From Negativicutes bacterium (lineage in GTDB: Bacteria; Bacillota_C; Negativicutes; Sporomusales_B; JARLHX01): a DNA stretch of 64,000 nt. How positions within the stretch are numbered: the first letter of the stretch is position 1; every line of letters begins with the position of its first letter. The stretch covers positions 108,685 through 172,684 of the forward strand of contig JARLHY010000139.1 of assembly GCA_031292015.1 (NCBI GenBank). Direction: 5' to 3'. The translations under genes and the position numbers were made by a program. Below the pieces are notes generated by a model. That model ran no database searches. It worked only from the letters and a program-made list of their open reading frames with translations, and was not told the origin of the DNA. This document shows, one piece after another, positions 35,222 through 44,210 of this stretch.

Positions 35222-36418
35222 TGTATGGCAGATTCTCGAACCCCACGTCTGGATGACCTGGAAAAAGGCGCCTGGCCAAGTTTTGTAACCGAGATCAAGA
35301 AGGCTGCCGCCAAGAAGGCTAACGCCCAAGACCTCTTGAATCAGCTGGAACTGTCTTACGAGGACAAGGTCGGTTATTGGAAACACGGCGGCATTGTCGG
35401 AGTAAGAGGCTACGGCGGCGGAGTCATCGGCCGCTATTCGGCCAAACCGGAAGAATTTCCGAATGTCAAGGAGTTCCACACCCTGAGGGTGAATCAGGTG
35501 CCCGGTTTCTTTTATACCACCAAGGCGCTGCGCGAATTGTGCGAAATTTGGGACAAATACGGCAGCGGTCTTACCAACATGCATGGTTCCACCGGAGATA
35601 TCATTCTGCTGGGAACCAACACCGAAAGTTTGCAGCCCTGTTTTGACGAAATGAGCGAAAAAGGCTGGGATCTGGGCGGCAGCGGCGGCGGCCTCAGGAC
35701 GCCTTCCGGCTGTGTGGGCATGGCCCGCTGCGAATTTGCCTGTATTGACAGCATGGATATCATCCAGGAGGTTACCCGTCACTTCCAGGATGCTCTGCAC
35801 CGGCCGGCGTGGCCTTATAAATTCAAGATCAAATGCTCGGCCTGCGCCAACGATTGTGCGGCGTCCACCGCCCGCTCCGACTTTGCGATCATCGGAACGT
35901 GGCGCGACACCATCAAGATCGATCAAAACGCCGTGCGGGACTATGTAAAGAATGGTTTCAACATCCACACCATGGTGGTGGGCAAGTGCCCGACCAAGGC
36001 GCTGGAATGGGACGAGGCGAAACAGGAACTGAAAGTAACCGCCGAGGACTGTGTCCGCTGCATGAACTGTATTGACATGATGCCAAAAGCAGTCCGGCCG
36101 GGCAGTGAGCGCGGCGCGACCATCATGATCGGCGGCAAGGCGCCGGTGGTCAAGTCGGCCTTCATCGGCTGGGTACTGGTACCGTTTATGAAAGTCGAGG
36201 CGCCTTATACCGAGCTGTTTGACCTGGTTACCAGGATTACCGAATACTTTGACGAACACGCCAAAAGCCGGGAGCGGATCGGCGAGCTGATCTACCGGGT
36301 GGGGATGGGCAATTTCCTCCGCGGCATCGGCCTTGAGCCCGCGCCGCAGATGGTCAGCGCACCGCGCGCCAACCCCTATATCTTCTGGCAGGAAGAGGAG
36401 GTAGTTAAGCATGGCTAA
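35222..36418 (+). CDS. dsrA: Dissimilatory sulfite reductase alpha subunit
   Basis: 398 residues. ATG with GGAGGTG upstream. DsrAB reduces sulfite with six electrons at a coupled siroheme/[4Fe-4S] centre. The cluster ligands appear as [11 protein letters not shown] near 164-174 and CSACANDC near 205-212. A ferredoxin domain carries [10 protein letters not shown] and [14 protein letters not shown] near 277. The sulfite-binding basic residues lie in the usual N-terminal half. Overlap with dsrB is eight bases. No DsrEFH or DsrL genes are seen, which points to the reductive type. Confidence 0.94.
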   Translation, partial: CMADSRTPRLDDLEKGAWPSFVTEIKKAAAKKANAQDLLNQLELSYEDKVGYWKHGGIVGVRGYGGGVIGRYSAKPEEFPNVKEFHTLRVNQVPGFFYTTKALRELCEIWDKYGSGLTNMHGSTGDIILLGTNTESLQPCFDEMSEKGWDLGGSGGGLRTPSGCVGMARCEFACIDSMDIIQEVTRHFQDALHRPAWPYKFKIKCSACANDCAASTARSDFAIIGTWRDTIKIDQNAVRDYVKNGFNIHTMVVGKCPTKALEWDEAKQELKVTAEDCVRCMNCIDMMPKAVRPGSERGATIMIGGKAPVVKSAFIGWVLVPFMKVEAPYTELFDLVTRITEYFDEHAKSRERIGELIYRVGMGNFLRGIGLEPAPQMVSAPRANPYIFWQEEEVVKHG

Positions 36419-37469
36419 AACAGATTTCGGACCTCCTGATTATCGGACAATGATACCGCCGGTGGTTGCCGAGAATTACGGTAAATGGCGCTACCATGAG
36501 ATTCCCCAGCCGGGAGTGCTCCGGCATGTCAGCGAGTCAGGCGACGTGCTGTACTCGGTGCGTATCGCTTCCGCCCGTCTGGTCAGTACTGATTTTATCA
36601 AAGAGCTGTGCGATATTGCCGAGAAATATTGTGGCGGCTATCTGCGCTTTACCACCAGGCACAACGTGGAGTTTCTGGTCAGCGACGAAGCCCAGCTACA
36701 GCCTCTGCTGGCTGATCTGAAAGAGCGTGGCCATCTGGTGGGTGGTACCGGCAACGCCATCAGCAATGTGGTCCACACCCAGGGCTGGATTCACTGCCAC
36801 ACTCCGGCTACCGACGCGTCCGGGCTGGTCAAGTCGATGATGGACGAACTGCACGGCTATTTCACCACCATGAAGCTGCCGGCCAGGATGCGGCTGGCTG
36901 TGGCCTGCTGCGTCAACATGTGCGGCGCCTGCCACTGTTCGGACATCGCTCTTGTCGGTATTCACCGCACCATACCGCGGATCAACCACGAAGGAGTCGC
37001 GGCCCGCTGCGAGATTCCCTCGGTTATCGCCGCGTGTCCCACCGGCGCGATCCGGCCCAATCCCAAGCTGAAGAGCGTGGATGTCGTCAAGGAAAAATGT
37101 ATGTTCTGCGGCAACTGTTATACCATGTGCCCGTCGATGGAGATCATGGACCCGGTCAATGACGGTATTTCCATCTGGGTAGGCGGCAAGGTCTCCAACG
37201 CCAGGTCGGCCCCGAAATTCTCCCGACTGGCCATTCCCTTCCTGCCCAATAATCCGCCCCGCTGGCCTGAGGTTACCGACGCGGTCACCCATCTTGTGGA
37301 GGTCTGGGCCGGCAATGCCAAACCGGGTGAGCGGATGGGCGAGTGGATCGACCGGATCGGCTGGGAACGCTTCTTCCGGCTTACCGATCTGCCTTTTACC
37401 GAAAAACATATTGACGACTTCACCTTCTCGCCGACCACCTTCCGGTCGTCAACCCAGTTTAAGTACTAA
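36411..37469 (+). CDS. dsrB: Dissimilatory sulfite reductase beta subunit
   Basis: 352 residues. Siroheme and cluster motif [13 protein letters not shown] near 166 and a second stretch [17 protein letters not shown]. The ferredoxin domain has [14 protein letters not shown] near 229. [13 protein letters not shown] near 80 matches the conserved core. Start ATG after GGAGG within dsrA (eight-base overlap). With DsrA it forms the alpha2beta2 enzyme that passes partly reduced sulfur to DsrC. Confidence 0.94.
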   Translation: MAKTDFGPPDYRTMIPPVVAENYGKWRYHEIPQPGVLRHVSESGDVLYSVRIASARLVSTDFIKELCDIAEKYCGGYLRFTTRHNVEFLVSDEAQLQPLLADLKERGHLVGGTGNAISNVVHTQGWIHCHTPATDASGLVKSMMDELHGYFTTMKLPARMRLAVACCVNMCGACHCSDIALVGIHRTIPRINHEGVAARCEIPSVIAACPTGAIRPNPKLKSVDVVKEKCMFCGNCYTMCPSMEIMDPVNDGISIWVGGKVSNARSAPKFSRLAIPFLPNNPPRWPEVTDAVTHLVEVWAGNAKPGERMGEWIDRIGWERFFRLTDLPFTEKHIDDFTFSPTTFRSSTQFKY

Positions 37470-37479
37470 AAATCAGCTG

Positions 37480-37511
37480 CGGGGAAGGGGCCTGTACCGG
37501 CTTCTTCCCCT
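37480..37511 (+). other. Hairpin between dsrB and dsrM
   Basis: GGGGAAG pairs with CTTCCCC across a GC-rich loop. There is no T-run after it, so it more likely stabilises or partially attenuates the dsrAB message than terminates it. Confidence 0.4.
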
Positions 37512-37543
37512 AGCTTCAGTTACTCGCTGGAGGGTGAGGCGTT

Positions 37544-38356
37544 ATGTTGTATTTTATTGGCCAGGTGCTTCCGTATATAGCGGCCGGTGTCTTTATTGCC
37601 GGCGTGACCTATCGCGTCATCGGCTGGCTCAGGGTTCCGGTCCCGTTCCAACTGACCCTCTTTCCGGCTCCCCGGGACGGGGTTGGCCGGATTTCGGCCG
37701 TGGGTACCGAGCTGCTGTTTTTCAAGAGCCTGTTCAAGAACGATAAAACCCTCTGGGGCTGGGCCTGGTCGCTGCATATCGCCTTGGCGATGGTAATCGG
37801 AGGCCATATAGTCGGAATCTATTATCTTATGAATCAGTTCACCCTGATCGGCATGACTCCCGCCGCCAGCCAGACTATGTCGGCTGTGCTGGGGACGGTT
37901 GCCGGGCTTTTGCTGATGGCCGCACTTTTGGTGCTGCTGTATCGCCGGATCTCGATACCGGAAGTGAAGCGCCTGTCCGACCCGGCGGACTATGTGGATA
38001 TTTTGTTTCTGCTCCTAATCGCCGTCACCGGGAACCATATGCGCCTGCCGACCGTCCATGTGAATCTGCCGGCGATCAAGGCTTATATGGGAGGGTTGTT
38101 CACCCTCAGCCCTGTGCCGATTCCTGCTGAGTGGATTTTTGTCGTTCACTTCACCCTGGTGAATTTGTTCCTGATTTATTTCCCGTTTTCAAAGATGCTC
38201 CATTTCGCCGGTTATCTGGTCACCCGGGCGATGCTGGTAGAGGCGCCCCCGGTATATCCCACCCCGGCAGGGACGCCGCTCCGATCGGCTTTCGCCGGCA
38301 GTGTCCCGAAACCTACCGCTCCCGCAGGGAACCTTGCGGGAACCAAGGAGGTGTGA
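37544..38356 (+). CDS. dsrM: DsrM, membrane cytochrome b-type subunit of the DsrMK complex
   Basis: 270 residues with about five or six hydrophobic helices, related to nitrate reductase gamma (NarI). Candidate heme-ligand histidines occur in WSLHIALAMVIGGHIVG near 75-90 and FVVHFTLVNLFLIYFPFSKMLHFAG near 200-225. ATG with GGAGGGTG upstream. It would oxidise menaquinol and pass electrons to DsrK. It is followed four bases later by dsrK. The genome region shows no dsrJOP, as in other Gram-positive-type reducers. Confidence 0.9.
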   Translation: MLYFIGQVLPYIAAGVFIAGVTYRVIGWLRVPVPFQLTLFPAPRDGVGRISAVGTELLFFKSLFKNDKTLWGWAWSLHIALAMVIGGHIVGIYYLMNQFTLIGMTPAASQTMSAVLGTVAGLLLMAALLVLLYRRISIPEVKRLSDPADYVDILFLLLIAVTGNHMRLPTVHVNLPAIKAYMGGLFTLSPVPIPAEWIFVVHFTLVNLFLIYFPFSKMLHFAGYLVTRAMLVEAPPVYPTPAGTPLRSAFAGSVPKPTAPAGNLAGTKEV

Positions 38357-38359
38357 CCG

Positions 38360-39694
38360 GTGAAGGTGCCGCTGCATTTAGCCAAGGAAAAAGAGGCTCA
38401 GGCCGTCGGTTTTCCGCCGGTGGCCGAAGTTGAACGCCAGATGAGGCTGCTGGCCGAGATCGATGACTACCGTAAATCCGCCAGATCACTGATGGTCATG
38501 CTGGAAACCTGCACGAAATGCGGGGCTTGTGCCGAGGCCTGCCACAGCTATCTGGGAACCCAGGACTTTTATAACATTCCCGCCGCCCGGGCGGATCTGT
38601 TCCGCAAAATCTATAAACGGTACTTTACCTTTACCGGCAAAACCCTGTCCCGCTTTATCGGCGCCGAGGATTTTGACGCCGAGACTATCGGCAGGTGGGT
38701 GACTTACTTTTATCAGTGCAATGAATGCCGGCGCTGTGCGGTTTACTGCCCGTTCGGCATCGATACGGCGGAGATCACCATCGCCGCCAGGCACATTTTG
38801 ACCCGGCTCGGCGTTATGCCCCGGTTTATGACCGGAATTGCGGCCAACATGACCAAAACCGGCAACAACATGGGGATACCCAAGCCCGCGATTATCGATT
38901 CGGCTGAATTCATGGAAGACGAAATGAAGGAAGAAACCGGGCTGGATATCAAGATACCGGTGGATAAACCGGGCTCCGATATTCTTTATATTCCTTCTTC
39001 GGCTGATTTCTTTTCCAACATTGACACTATGTTTGGCGTGGCCAAGATGTTCCACGCTCTGGGCGTGAACTGGACCATTCCCTCCACCGTTCTGGAGGCC
39101 GCCAACTTCGGCCTGCTGTTCAATCTTGATGTGATGAAGGAGCAGAATGAGCGCCTGCGGGCGGCTGCGGCCGACCTTGGGGCCAAACTGGTGGTCCAGG
39201 GCGAATGCGGCCACGGCTGGCGGGCCGCCAAGATGTACACCGAAGGCGCGGGCGGACCGGTACCCTTTGCGCTTGTCCATGTCCTGGAATACGCCCACGC
39301 GCATCTGGCGAAATTCAAACTAAGCAAGCTGCCCTGGCGGGTGAGTCTGCACGACCCCTGCAACTATGCCCGGGCCGGCGACATTATTGAACAGCCGCGG
39401 GCGATTCTCAGAGCCTGCGTAACTGAATTCGTCGAGATGACGCCCAGCCGCGAGCGCAACTTCTGCTGCGGCGGCGGTTCGGGCCTTTTGATGGACGAGA
39501 TGATGGAAATCCGCATGCAGCTTGGCAAGAAGAAGGCCGAGCAGGTCCAGGAGCTGGGGCAGCTTGATTACCTGGCCGCGCCCTGCTCGATCTGCAAGGC
39601 TCAGTTGCCTCATGTCATGAAGCACTACGGTATGGAAGACCTCAAAATGGGCGGAGTCATGGATGTTTTGGGCAAAGCCCTGGTTTGGGATTAA
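38360..39694 (+). CDS. dsrK: DsrK, heterodisulfide-reductase-like iron-sulfur subunit
   Basis: 444 residues. Two ferredoxin-type clusters (CTKCGACAEACHS near 51, CNECRRCAVYCPFGID near 120) are followed by two cysteine-rich CCG-type domains (GECGHGWR near 277; HDPCNYAR...CCGGGSGLLMDE near 330-380; LAAPCSICKAQLPH near 410), the noncubane cluster site of HdrB/D. It is thought to reduce the DsrC trisulfide and couple it to the quinone pool through DsrM. GTG start follows AGGAGGTG. Confidence 0.92.
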   Translation: MKVPLHLAKEKEAQAVGFPPVAEVERQMRLLAEIDDYRKSARSLMVMLETCTKCGACAEACHSYLGTQDFYNIPAARADLFRKIYKRYFTFTGKTLSRFIGAEDFDAETIGRWVTYFYQCNECRRCAVYCPFGIDTAEITIAARHILTRLGVMPRFMTGIAANMTKTGNNMGIPKPAIIDSAEFMEDEMKEETGLDIKIPVDKPGSDILYIPSSADFFSNIDTMFGVAKMFHALGVNWTIPSTVLEAANFGLLFNLDVMKEQNERLRAAAADLGAKLVVQGECGHGWRAAKMYTEGAGGPVPFALVHVLEYAHAHLAKFKLSKLPWRVSLHDPCNYARAGDIIEQPRAILRACVTEFVEMTPSRERNFCCGGGSGLLMDEMMEIRMQLGKKKAEQVQELGQLDYLAAPCSICKAQLPHVMKHYGMEDLKMGGVMDVLGKALVWD

Positions 39695-39717
39695 CGAAAA
39701 AATAAGGAGGCAGGACT

Positions 39718-40038
39718 ATGGCGGATTATATTGAGGCCAACGGCCAAAAAATCGAAGTTGACGAGGACGGTTTTCTGGTGGACCCGGACACCTGGAACGA
39801 AGAGGTAGTCAGGATATTTGCCAAGGTTGAAGAGGTTTCCGAGCTGACGGAAGATCACTGGAAGGTGATCAATTATCTGCGGGATTATTACAAGCAGTTC
39901 GGTATTGCTCCGATGATCCGCAAACTTTGCAAAGACACCGGTTTTTCCCTGAAGCAGATCTATGACATGTTTCCGTCCGGCCCGGCTAAGGGCGCCTGCA
40001 AGCTTGCCGGCCTGCCAAAGCCCACCGGCTGCGTCTGA
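39718..40038 (+). CDS. dsrC: DsrC sulfur-carrier protein
   Basis: 106 residues, the usual length. ATG after AAGGAGG. The C-terminal arm is intact with both redox cysteines: GACKLAGLPKPTGCV, where the penultimate Cys binds sulfur from DsrAB and the other closes a disulfide or trisulfide. EANGQKIEVDEDGFL at the start and HWKVINYLRDYYKQFG near 48 are typical. It is last in the dsr operon and followed by a strong hairpin. Confidence 0.94.
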   Translation: MADYIEANGQKIEVDEDGFLVDPDTWNEEVVRIFAKVEEVSELTEDHWKVINYLRDYYKQFGIAPMIRKLCKDTGFSLKQIYDMFPSGPAKGACKLAGLPKPTGCV

Positions 40039-40048
40039 AAAAGCCCTG

Positions 40049-40081
40049 TCACGCCACCTGCGGATGCGGTGGCGTGATTTT
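40049..40081 (+). terminator. Terminator after dsrC
   Basis: TCACGCCACC pairs with GGTGGCGTGA and is followed by TTTT. Confidence 0.8.
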
Positions 40082-40283
40082 CCCGTGGTTTGTGAAAAAA
40101 TTCATTTTTCCCCAAAACTGACTGTACCGATTCGCGGAAATGATTGTTCCAGTTGTGTCAGACAGCATACATATTTAACGGTACGGCGCCAAAGACGTAA
40201 AAGCTGGGGAGGTGGCAGGCTAAAGACCGCTTCTTTCGGTGTAGGTGCGAGTTGTCCCAAATATTGAGGGGGGGAATCAGATC

Positions 40284-41618
40284 ATGGCTGGCGTTCCGCA
40301 ATCGTCACTGCCTATGATTAAACGGGAAGACACTTGGGCAATTATTATTGGTATCGGCTTGATAGTGGTCACGACACTGGCGTTTTTCGCCAACTCCCTG
40401 GGATTTTTCAAGACTCTGGCCGTCGGGTTTAGCGCCTGGACGGATTTCGGCAAGGCCATGGGTGACGTAAGTGCCAAAATGGGCGGAATCGTGGCCCTGT
40501 ACCTGTTCTTTGTGGTGGTATTCGGCGCCGCCGTGAGAGTGATGGGGGTCAATGTCCGCCAATTCCTCGGAGGGTTCACGGTTATCTATATCCTGTCGGT
40601 GCTTATCACCCTTTTTGGTATCAATAACTCCTGGAAGAACTGGATGGAAGGGCCGCTGCTGGCGTTGGCGGTGGGGATCATTCTAGGCAATCTCCTCACG
40701 CTTCCCGAGTGGTTTCGGGCGGCTTTAAAGACAGAATTTTATGTCAAAACCGGTATCGTTCTCATGGGGGCGATCCTGCCGTTTACCATTATCCTGGCGG
40801 CCGGACCACTGGCGATCATGCAGGCTTCCGTTGTGGCGATAGCCACATTCGTGATCATCTTCTGGGCAGCCACCCGCCTGTTTGGCCTTGATCCCCGTTT
40901 CGCGGCCTGCCTGGGAGCCGGCGGTTCGATCTGCGGCGTTTCCGGCGCCATCGCCATCGGTGGTGCCTGCCGGGCGGAGAAGGAACATGTGTCTGTAGCC
41001 ATTTCCCTTGTGGTAATCTGGGCTGTGGCGATGATTTTCGCGCTGCCGATATGGGCTAAAGCGCTGGGTATGGAGCCCGGACCGGCCGGCGCCTGGATCG
41101 GAACCTCCGAGTTCGCCGACGCTGCCGGCTTTGCCGCCGCCGCCGCCATGGGCGACGAGCGGGCCATCAAGACCTTCACCCTGATGAAGGTTGTCGGCCG
41201 GGATATGTTTATCGGTGTGTGGGCTCTGCTGGTGGCCTTCCTGTCGGTGACGGTGTGGGAGAAAAAGAGCGCCGACAAAGCCGAACGGGTCAATGTCGGT
41301 GAAGTCTGGAACCGGTTCCCGAAATTCGTGCTGGGCTTTTTCTTTGCTTCGATCTTCACCACCATCGTTATTGCCATGCTCAGCCCGAAAGTAGGGGCGG
41401 ATTACTCCCGGGACGTGCTGGGGATCATCAAAAACCTGCGCGGCTGGGCCTTCACATTTACCTTCCTGAGCATCGGTCTTACCACGCGGTTCGCTGAACT
41501 TGCCAAAGTGGGCTGGAAGCCGCTGGCGGCTTTCACCATCGGTGTCCTTATCAACGTGCCGCTGGGCTACTGGCTTTCCAACATCCTGCTTGGCGGTTAC
41601 TGGATGAGCATCAAGTAG
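40284..41618 (+). CDS. YeiH-family putative sulfate/sulfite (sulfoacetate-type) exporter
   Basis: 444 residues with about 10-11 membrane helices. ATG at 40284 after GAGGGGGGG. The family core is visible: AVGIILGNLL near 130, KTGIVLMGAILPF near 155, and GAGGSICGVSGAIAIGGA near 213-230. Relatives (YeiH, TauZ) are linked to export of sulfite, sulfate or sulfoacetate in sulfonate metabolism. Sitting between the dsr operon and dsrN it probably moves sulfite or a sulfonate-derived anion across the inner membrane; direction is uncertain. It is preceded by about 200 bases of leader after the dsrC terminator. Confidence 0.85.
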   Translation: MAGVPQSSLPMIKREDTWAIIIGIGLIVVTTLAFFANSLGFFKTLAVGFSAWTDFGKAMGDVSAKMGGIVALYLFFVVVFGAAVRVMGVNVRQFLGGFTVIYILSVLITLFGINNSWKNWMEGPLLALAVGIILGNLLTLPEWFRAALKTEFYVKTGIVLMGAILPFTIILAAGPLAIMQASVVAIATFVIIFWAATRLFGLDPRFAACLGAGGSICGVSGAIAIGGACRAEKEHVSVAISLVVIWAVAMIFALPIWAKALGMEPGPAGAWIGTSEFADAAGFAAAAAMGDERAIKTFTLMKVVGRDMFIGVWALLVAFLSVTVWEKKSADKAERVNVGEVWNRFPKFVLGFFFASIFTTIVIAMLSPKVGADYSRDVLGIIKNLRGWAFTFTFLSIGLTTRFAELAKVGWKPLAAFTIGVLINVPLGYWLSNILLGGYWMSIK

Positions 41619-41631
41619 CTGCGGCGTATGC

Positions 41632-41664
41632 AAGAGCCCGGCAATTCATTGCCGGGCTCTTGTT
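41632..41664 (+). terminator. Strong hairpin terminator
   Basis: AAGAGCCCGGCAA/TTGCCGGGCTCTT with a TCA loop is followed by a short T-rich run. Confidence 0.82.
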
Positions 41665-41714
41665 CGTCGAACAGCCTGGGTTTATGGTATACTGGAGCTG
41701 CAAGGAGTGAGACT

Positions 41715-42059
41715 ATGAGCGAGGAATATACCGCGGTGGTCAATCACCTGACAAGGATCATCCTTCATTTGATCGAAGAACCTGCTTTGTTTGCCGAGGT
41801 AAATCTGCCGGTCTCGCCCAGCGCCGACAATGTCCGCCTGCTTGGGCAGCGTTTGAAGGAGCGGACCGGGAGAGTAGCCGCGATGATGGAAGCTCTGGAG
41901 GACAAAGGATTTATTTTCCGGTTTCATAAGGACCGGATTTTTGCCGAATCCAACGAAGTCGAAGCTCAGGAGGCCAAGAAGTATTTGTTGGCGCTAGGGT
42001 TTCATGACACCGAATTTCAGGTATTCCTGGAGTATGTACGCAAATGGGGAATGCTCTGA
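41715..42059 (+). CDS. Unknown 114-residue protein in the dsr region
   Basis: ATG with AAGGAG seven bases upstream. It is all soluble and predominantly helical. Residues about 40-80 (LLGQRLKERTGRVAAMMEAL followed by EDKGFIFRFHKDRIFAES) look like a winged-helix: a recognition helix and then a short wing. It ends 30 bases before dsrN. Position recalls DsrD, a small winged-helix activator of DsrAB, but length and sequence do not match DsrD clearly. It may be a transcription regulator or a DsrD-like effector. Confidence 0.6.
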   Translation: MSEEYTAVVNHLTRIILHLIEEPALFAEVNLPVSPSADNVRLLGQRLKERTGRVAAMMEALEDKGFIFRFHKDRIFAESNEVEAQEAKKYLLALGFHDTEFQVFLEYVRKWGML

Positions 42060-42089
42060 TCGAAACGGTTAGGGAAAAGGAGGAGCCGG

Positions 42090-43478
42090 ATGCGCCAGGA
42101 ATGGAATATTCCCAGGATAGTGATCGGAGCGCCGCACGGGCATTCCGGCAAAACGACGATCAGCATCGGACTGATCGGCGCTCTCAAAACGTGCGGCTAT
42201 ACCGTTCAACCGTTCAAAAAAGGACCTGATTATATCGATCCAAGCTGGCTGAGTTTCGCTGCCGGCAGGCCTTGCCGTAACCTGGACTGTTACTGGCTGG
42301 ACGACGAGGCGATCCGCGCCACTCTGGCCAAAGGTTCGGCCGGGGCCGATCTGGTGCTGATCGAGGGGGCCATGGGTCTTTTTGACGGCGTCGATCTGGA
42401 CGGGACGGGCAGTACGGCTCAGATCGCCAGAATCACCGGGTCGCCGGTCGTTCTGGTGGTTGACGCCACCAGGATGACCCGCAGCATTGCGCCGCTTATC
42501 CTGGGCTGCATGAATTTCGAAAAGGATGTTGTCATCGCCGGAGTGATCCTTAATAAGGTTGCCCGCAGCCGGCACGAAGATATGCTGCGGGCGGCGGTGG
42601 AAAGATACTGCGGAATCCCGGTCCTGGGGGCGATACCCAAAAACGCCTACAGCGTTTTTCCTGAGCGCCATCTGGGCTTGGTTCCCGCCGCCGAACATGG
42701 CACGGTGATGGAGGCGATTGCCGACAATATCACCGTGGCAAAGCGATACCTCGACCTGGAAGGGATCGCAGCCGTCGCCCAAAAGGCGTCACCGCTGACG
42801 GTCGATGATCGCGTCGGCGAGTGCCAGGCCGGGCCGAAGGTAAGGATCGGCATTATCCGGGACAAGTCGTTTACTTTTTATTATCCGGAAAATAGCGAAG
42901 CCCTGGCGGCTGCCGGGGCTGAACTGGTGTCTATTGACAGTTTGAGGGATGCGGTCTTGCCGCCGGTGGACGGGCTTTATATCGGCGGGGGGTTCCCGGA
43001 GGTGTTCGGAGAGGCCATAGCCGCCAATACCGGGCTTCGCGCCGCCGTCAAAGCGGCTGCCCAGAGCGGGCTGCCGATCTATGCCGAATGCGGAGGACTG
43101 ATGTACCTGGCGCGGACCATTTATTGGCGCGGCCAGGAGTTTGCCATGTGCGGCGTGCTGCCGCTGGATGTGATTGTCGAAGACCGGCCGCAGGGACACG
43201 GCTACACGCTAATGCGCGCCCTTGCAGGCAATCCCTTCTTTCCGGAAGACAGCTGGGTAAAGGGACATGAATTCCATCATTCCAGGGTCATCAACAGTGG
43301 CGAAGGTCTCCGCTACACCTACCAGGTCGTGCGCGGGCAGGGTATTGACGGCAAGCATGACGGGCTGGTCTACCATAGCGTGTTCGCCACCTACAACCAC
43401 ATCCACGCCACAGCCAACCCGGACTGGGCCCCGCGGTTCGTCGCCCTGGCCGATTCTTTCCGGCGGCAAAACGGTTGA
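42090..43478 (+). CDS. dsrN: DsrN / CbiA-type a,c-diamide synthase (siroheme amidase)
   Basis: 462 residues of the CobB/CbiA family. N-terminal ATP-binding P-loop GAPHGHSGKTTISIGL near 13-28, then KKGPDYIDPSW and EGAMGLFDG. A C-terminal class I glutamine amidotransferase domain has the catalytic Cys in IYAECGGLMYLA near 332 and His in HSVFATYNHIHA near the end. Family members amidate cobyrinate; in dsr loci the homologue DsrN is thought to make siroheme amide for DsrAB. No other cobalamin genes are nearby, so the DsrN role is favoured. Confidence 0.85.
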   Translation: MRQEWNIPRIVIGAPHGHSGKTTISIGLIGALKTCGYTVQPFKKGPDYIDPSWLSFAAGRPCRNLDCYWLDDEAIRATLAKGSAGADLVLIEGAMGLFDGVDLDGTGSTAQIARITGSPVVLVVDATRMTRSIAPLILGCMNFEKDVVIAGVILNKVARSRHEDMLRAAVERYCGIPVLGAIPKNAYSVFPERHLGLVPAAEHGTVMEAIADNITVAKRYLDLEGIAAVAQKASPLTVDDRVGECQAGPKVRIGIIRDKSFTFYYPENSEALAAAGAELVSIDSLRDAVLPPVDGLYIGGGFPEVFGEAIAANTGLRAAVKAAAQSGLPIYAECGGLMYLARTIYWRGQEFAMCGVLPLDVIVEDRPQGHGYTLMRALAGNPFFPEDSWVKGHEFHHSRVINSGEGLRYTYQVVRGQGIDGKHDGLVYHSVFATYNHIHATANPDWAPRFVALADSFRRQNG

Positions 43479-43490
43479 TGCAGACGAAGG

Positions 43491-43769
43491 CTAGGCCAAA
43501 GCCCAGCCTTCGACAACAAGCTTCTTGAACTTCAGAAAACTCGACAGGGTGATGGTCAGCGGGATATCCGGCAGTTCATGGGGAACGAACACGGTGACCC
43601 CCTGGATGGATTCTTTGGTATAGTTTTGCAGGTTATGCGGCTGGCCGAACCGGACGGAGGGACTTTCTTTCAGATGCAGGCAGCAGCCGATAAGCGGCGG
43701 AATGTCGAGAAATACGGACTGGTTCCGGGCCTCGATATAGGCCAGTGCGGCCGGGGTGAAGGTCAGCAT
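43491..43769 (-). CDS. CC/Se-motif family protein
   Basis: 92 residues on the minus strand, convergent with dsrN. ATG (complement of 43767-43769) follows AAAGGAG. The core is VFLDIPPLIGCCLHLKESPS, with a vicinal Cys-Cys pair at the position where some relatives of this small family carry selenocysteine. The start (MLTFTPAALAYIEARN) recalls HesB/IscA-type scaffolds. Likely a thiol-based redox or metal-binding protein. Its place beside sulfite respiration may mean a role in sulfur stress, but this is inference. Confidence 0.7.
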   Translation of the reverse strand: MLTFTPAALAYIEARNQSVFLDIPPLIGCCLHLKESPSVRFGQPHNLQNYTKESIQGVTVFVPHELPDIPLTITLSSFLKFKKLVVEGWALA

Positions 43770-44174
43770 GCTTCCACTCCTTTTGGGTCCGCGCAAATTC
43801 TTGGCGGGCGGCTTCTTATAGTTATTATACACTGAAGCGGGCGGCGGACGACAGGAAAATCATAAAAGCAGACTGGTTCTGAGTTTATTGCACCCAGACT
43901 CGCCTATCCACCGTTCCGGCCAGCGGTTTTTTTATTTTTGGGGTAAGGAAAAGGTTGACGATATTCAGTACGTTTTGTTATGCTGTGATAGTGTATTCCA
44001 ACATTTTGTGCTTTTATAAATTTTTTATCAAAAAAGTTACTACTTTTAGTAAATTGTGGCAGGAATGTGTTATGTTATGTCGAAGAATTTTAAAAAAGAA
44101 TACTTTCCATTACAGTGGAAGCGATGATGTGTAAAAAACTATGTGGTCACTTATTTTACACTGAGCAAGTAGTG
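43770..44174 (+). other. AT-rich leader region upstream of the first HD-GYP gene
   Basis: About 400 bases without a gene. It contains a promoter-like pair (TTGACG at 43955-43960, 17-base spacer, TTATGC), a TGTCGAA heptamer at 44079-44085 and a perfect GTGTAAAA/TTTTACAC stem (44129-44136 with 44154-44161). GGTCACTT at 44145 can alternatively pair with AAGTAGTGAACC at 44167-44178, overlapping the 5' arm of the terminator that follows. Confidence 0.5.
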
Positions 44175-44210
44175 AACCCCCCAGACTGTCCGTTTGGAGG
44201 GGTTATTTTT
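44175..44210 (+). terminator. Terminator or attenuator hairpin just before the HD-GYP gene
   Basis: A 12-base-pair stem (AACCCCCCAGAC with GTTTGGAGGGGTT, one bulged A) with a TGTCC loop is followed by ATTTTT. The 3' arm includes the GGAGGGG that could serve as ribosome-binding site for the TTG at 44209, so this hairpin could control both termination and translation. Confidence 0.7.

Noticed and set aside
40083..40283. Riboswitch in the 200-base leader of the YeiH-type exporter.
   Set aside because: No recognised aptamer core and no terminator or antiterminator arrangement before the start codon.
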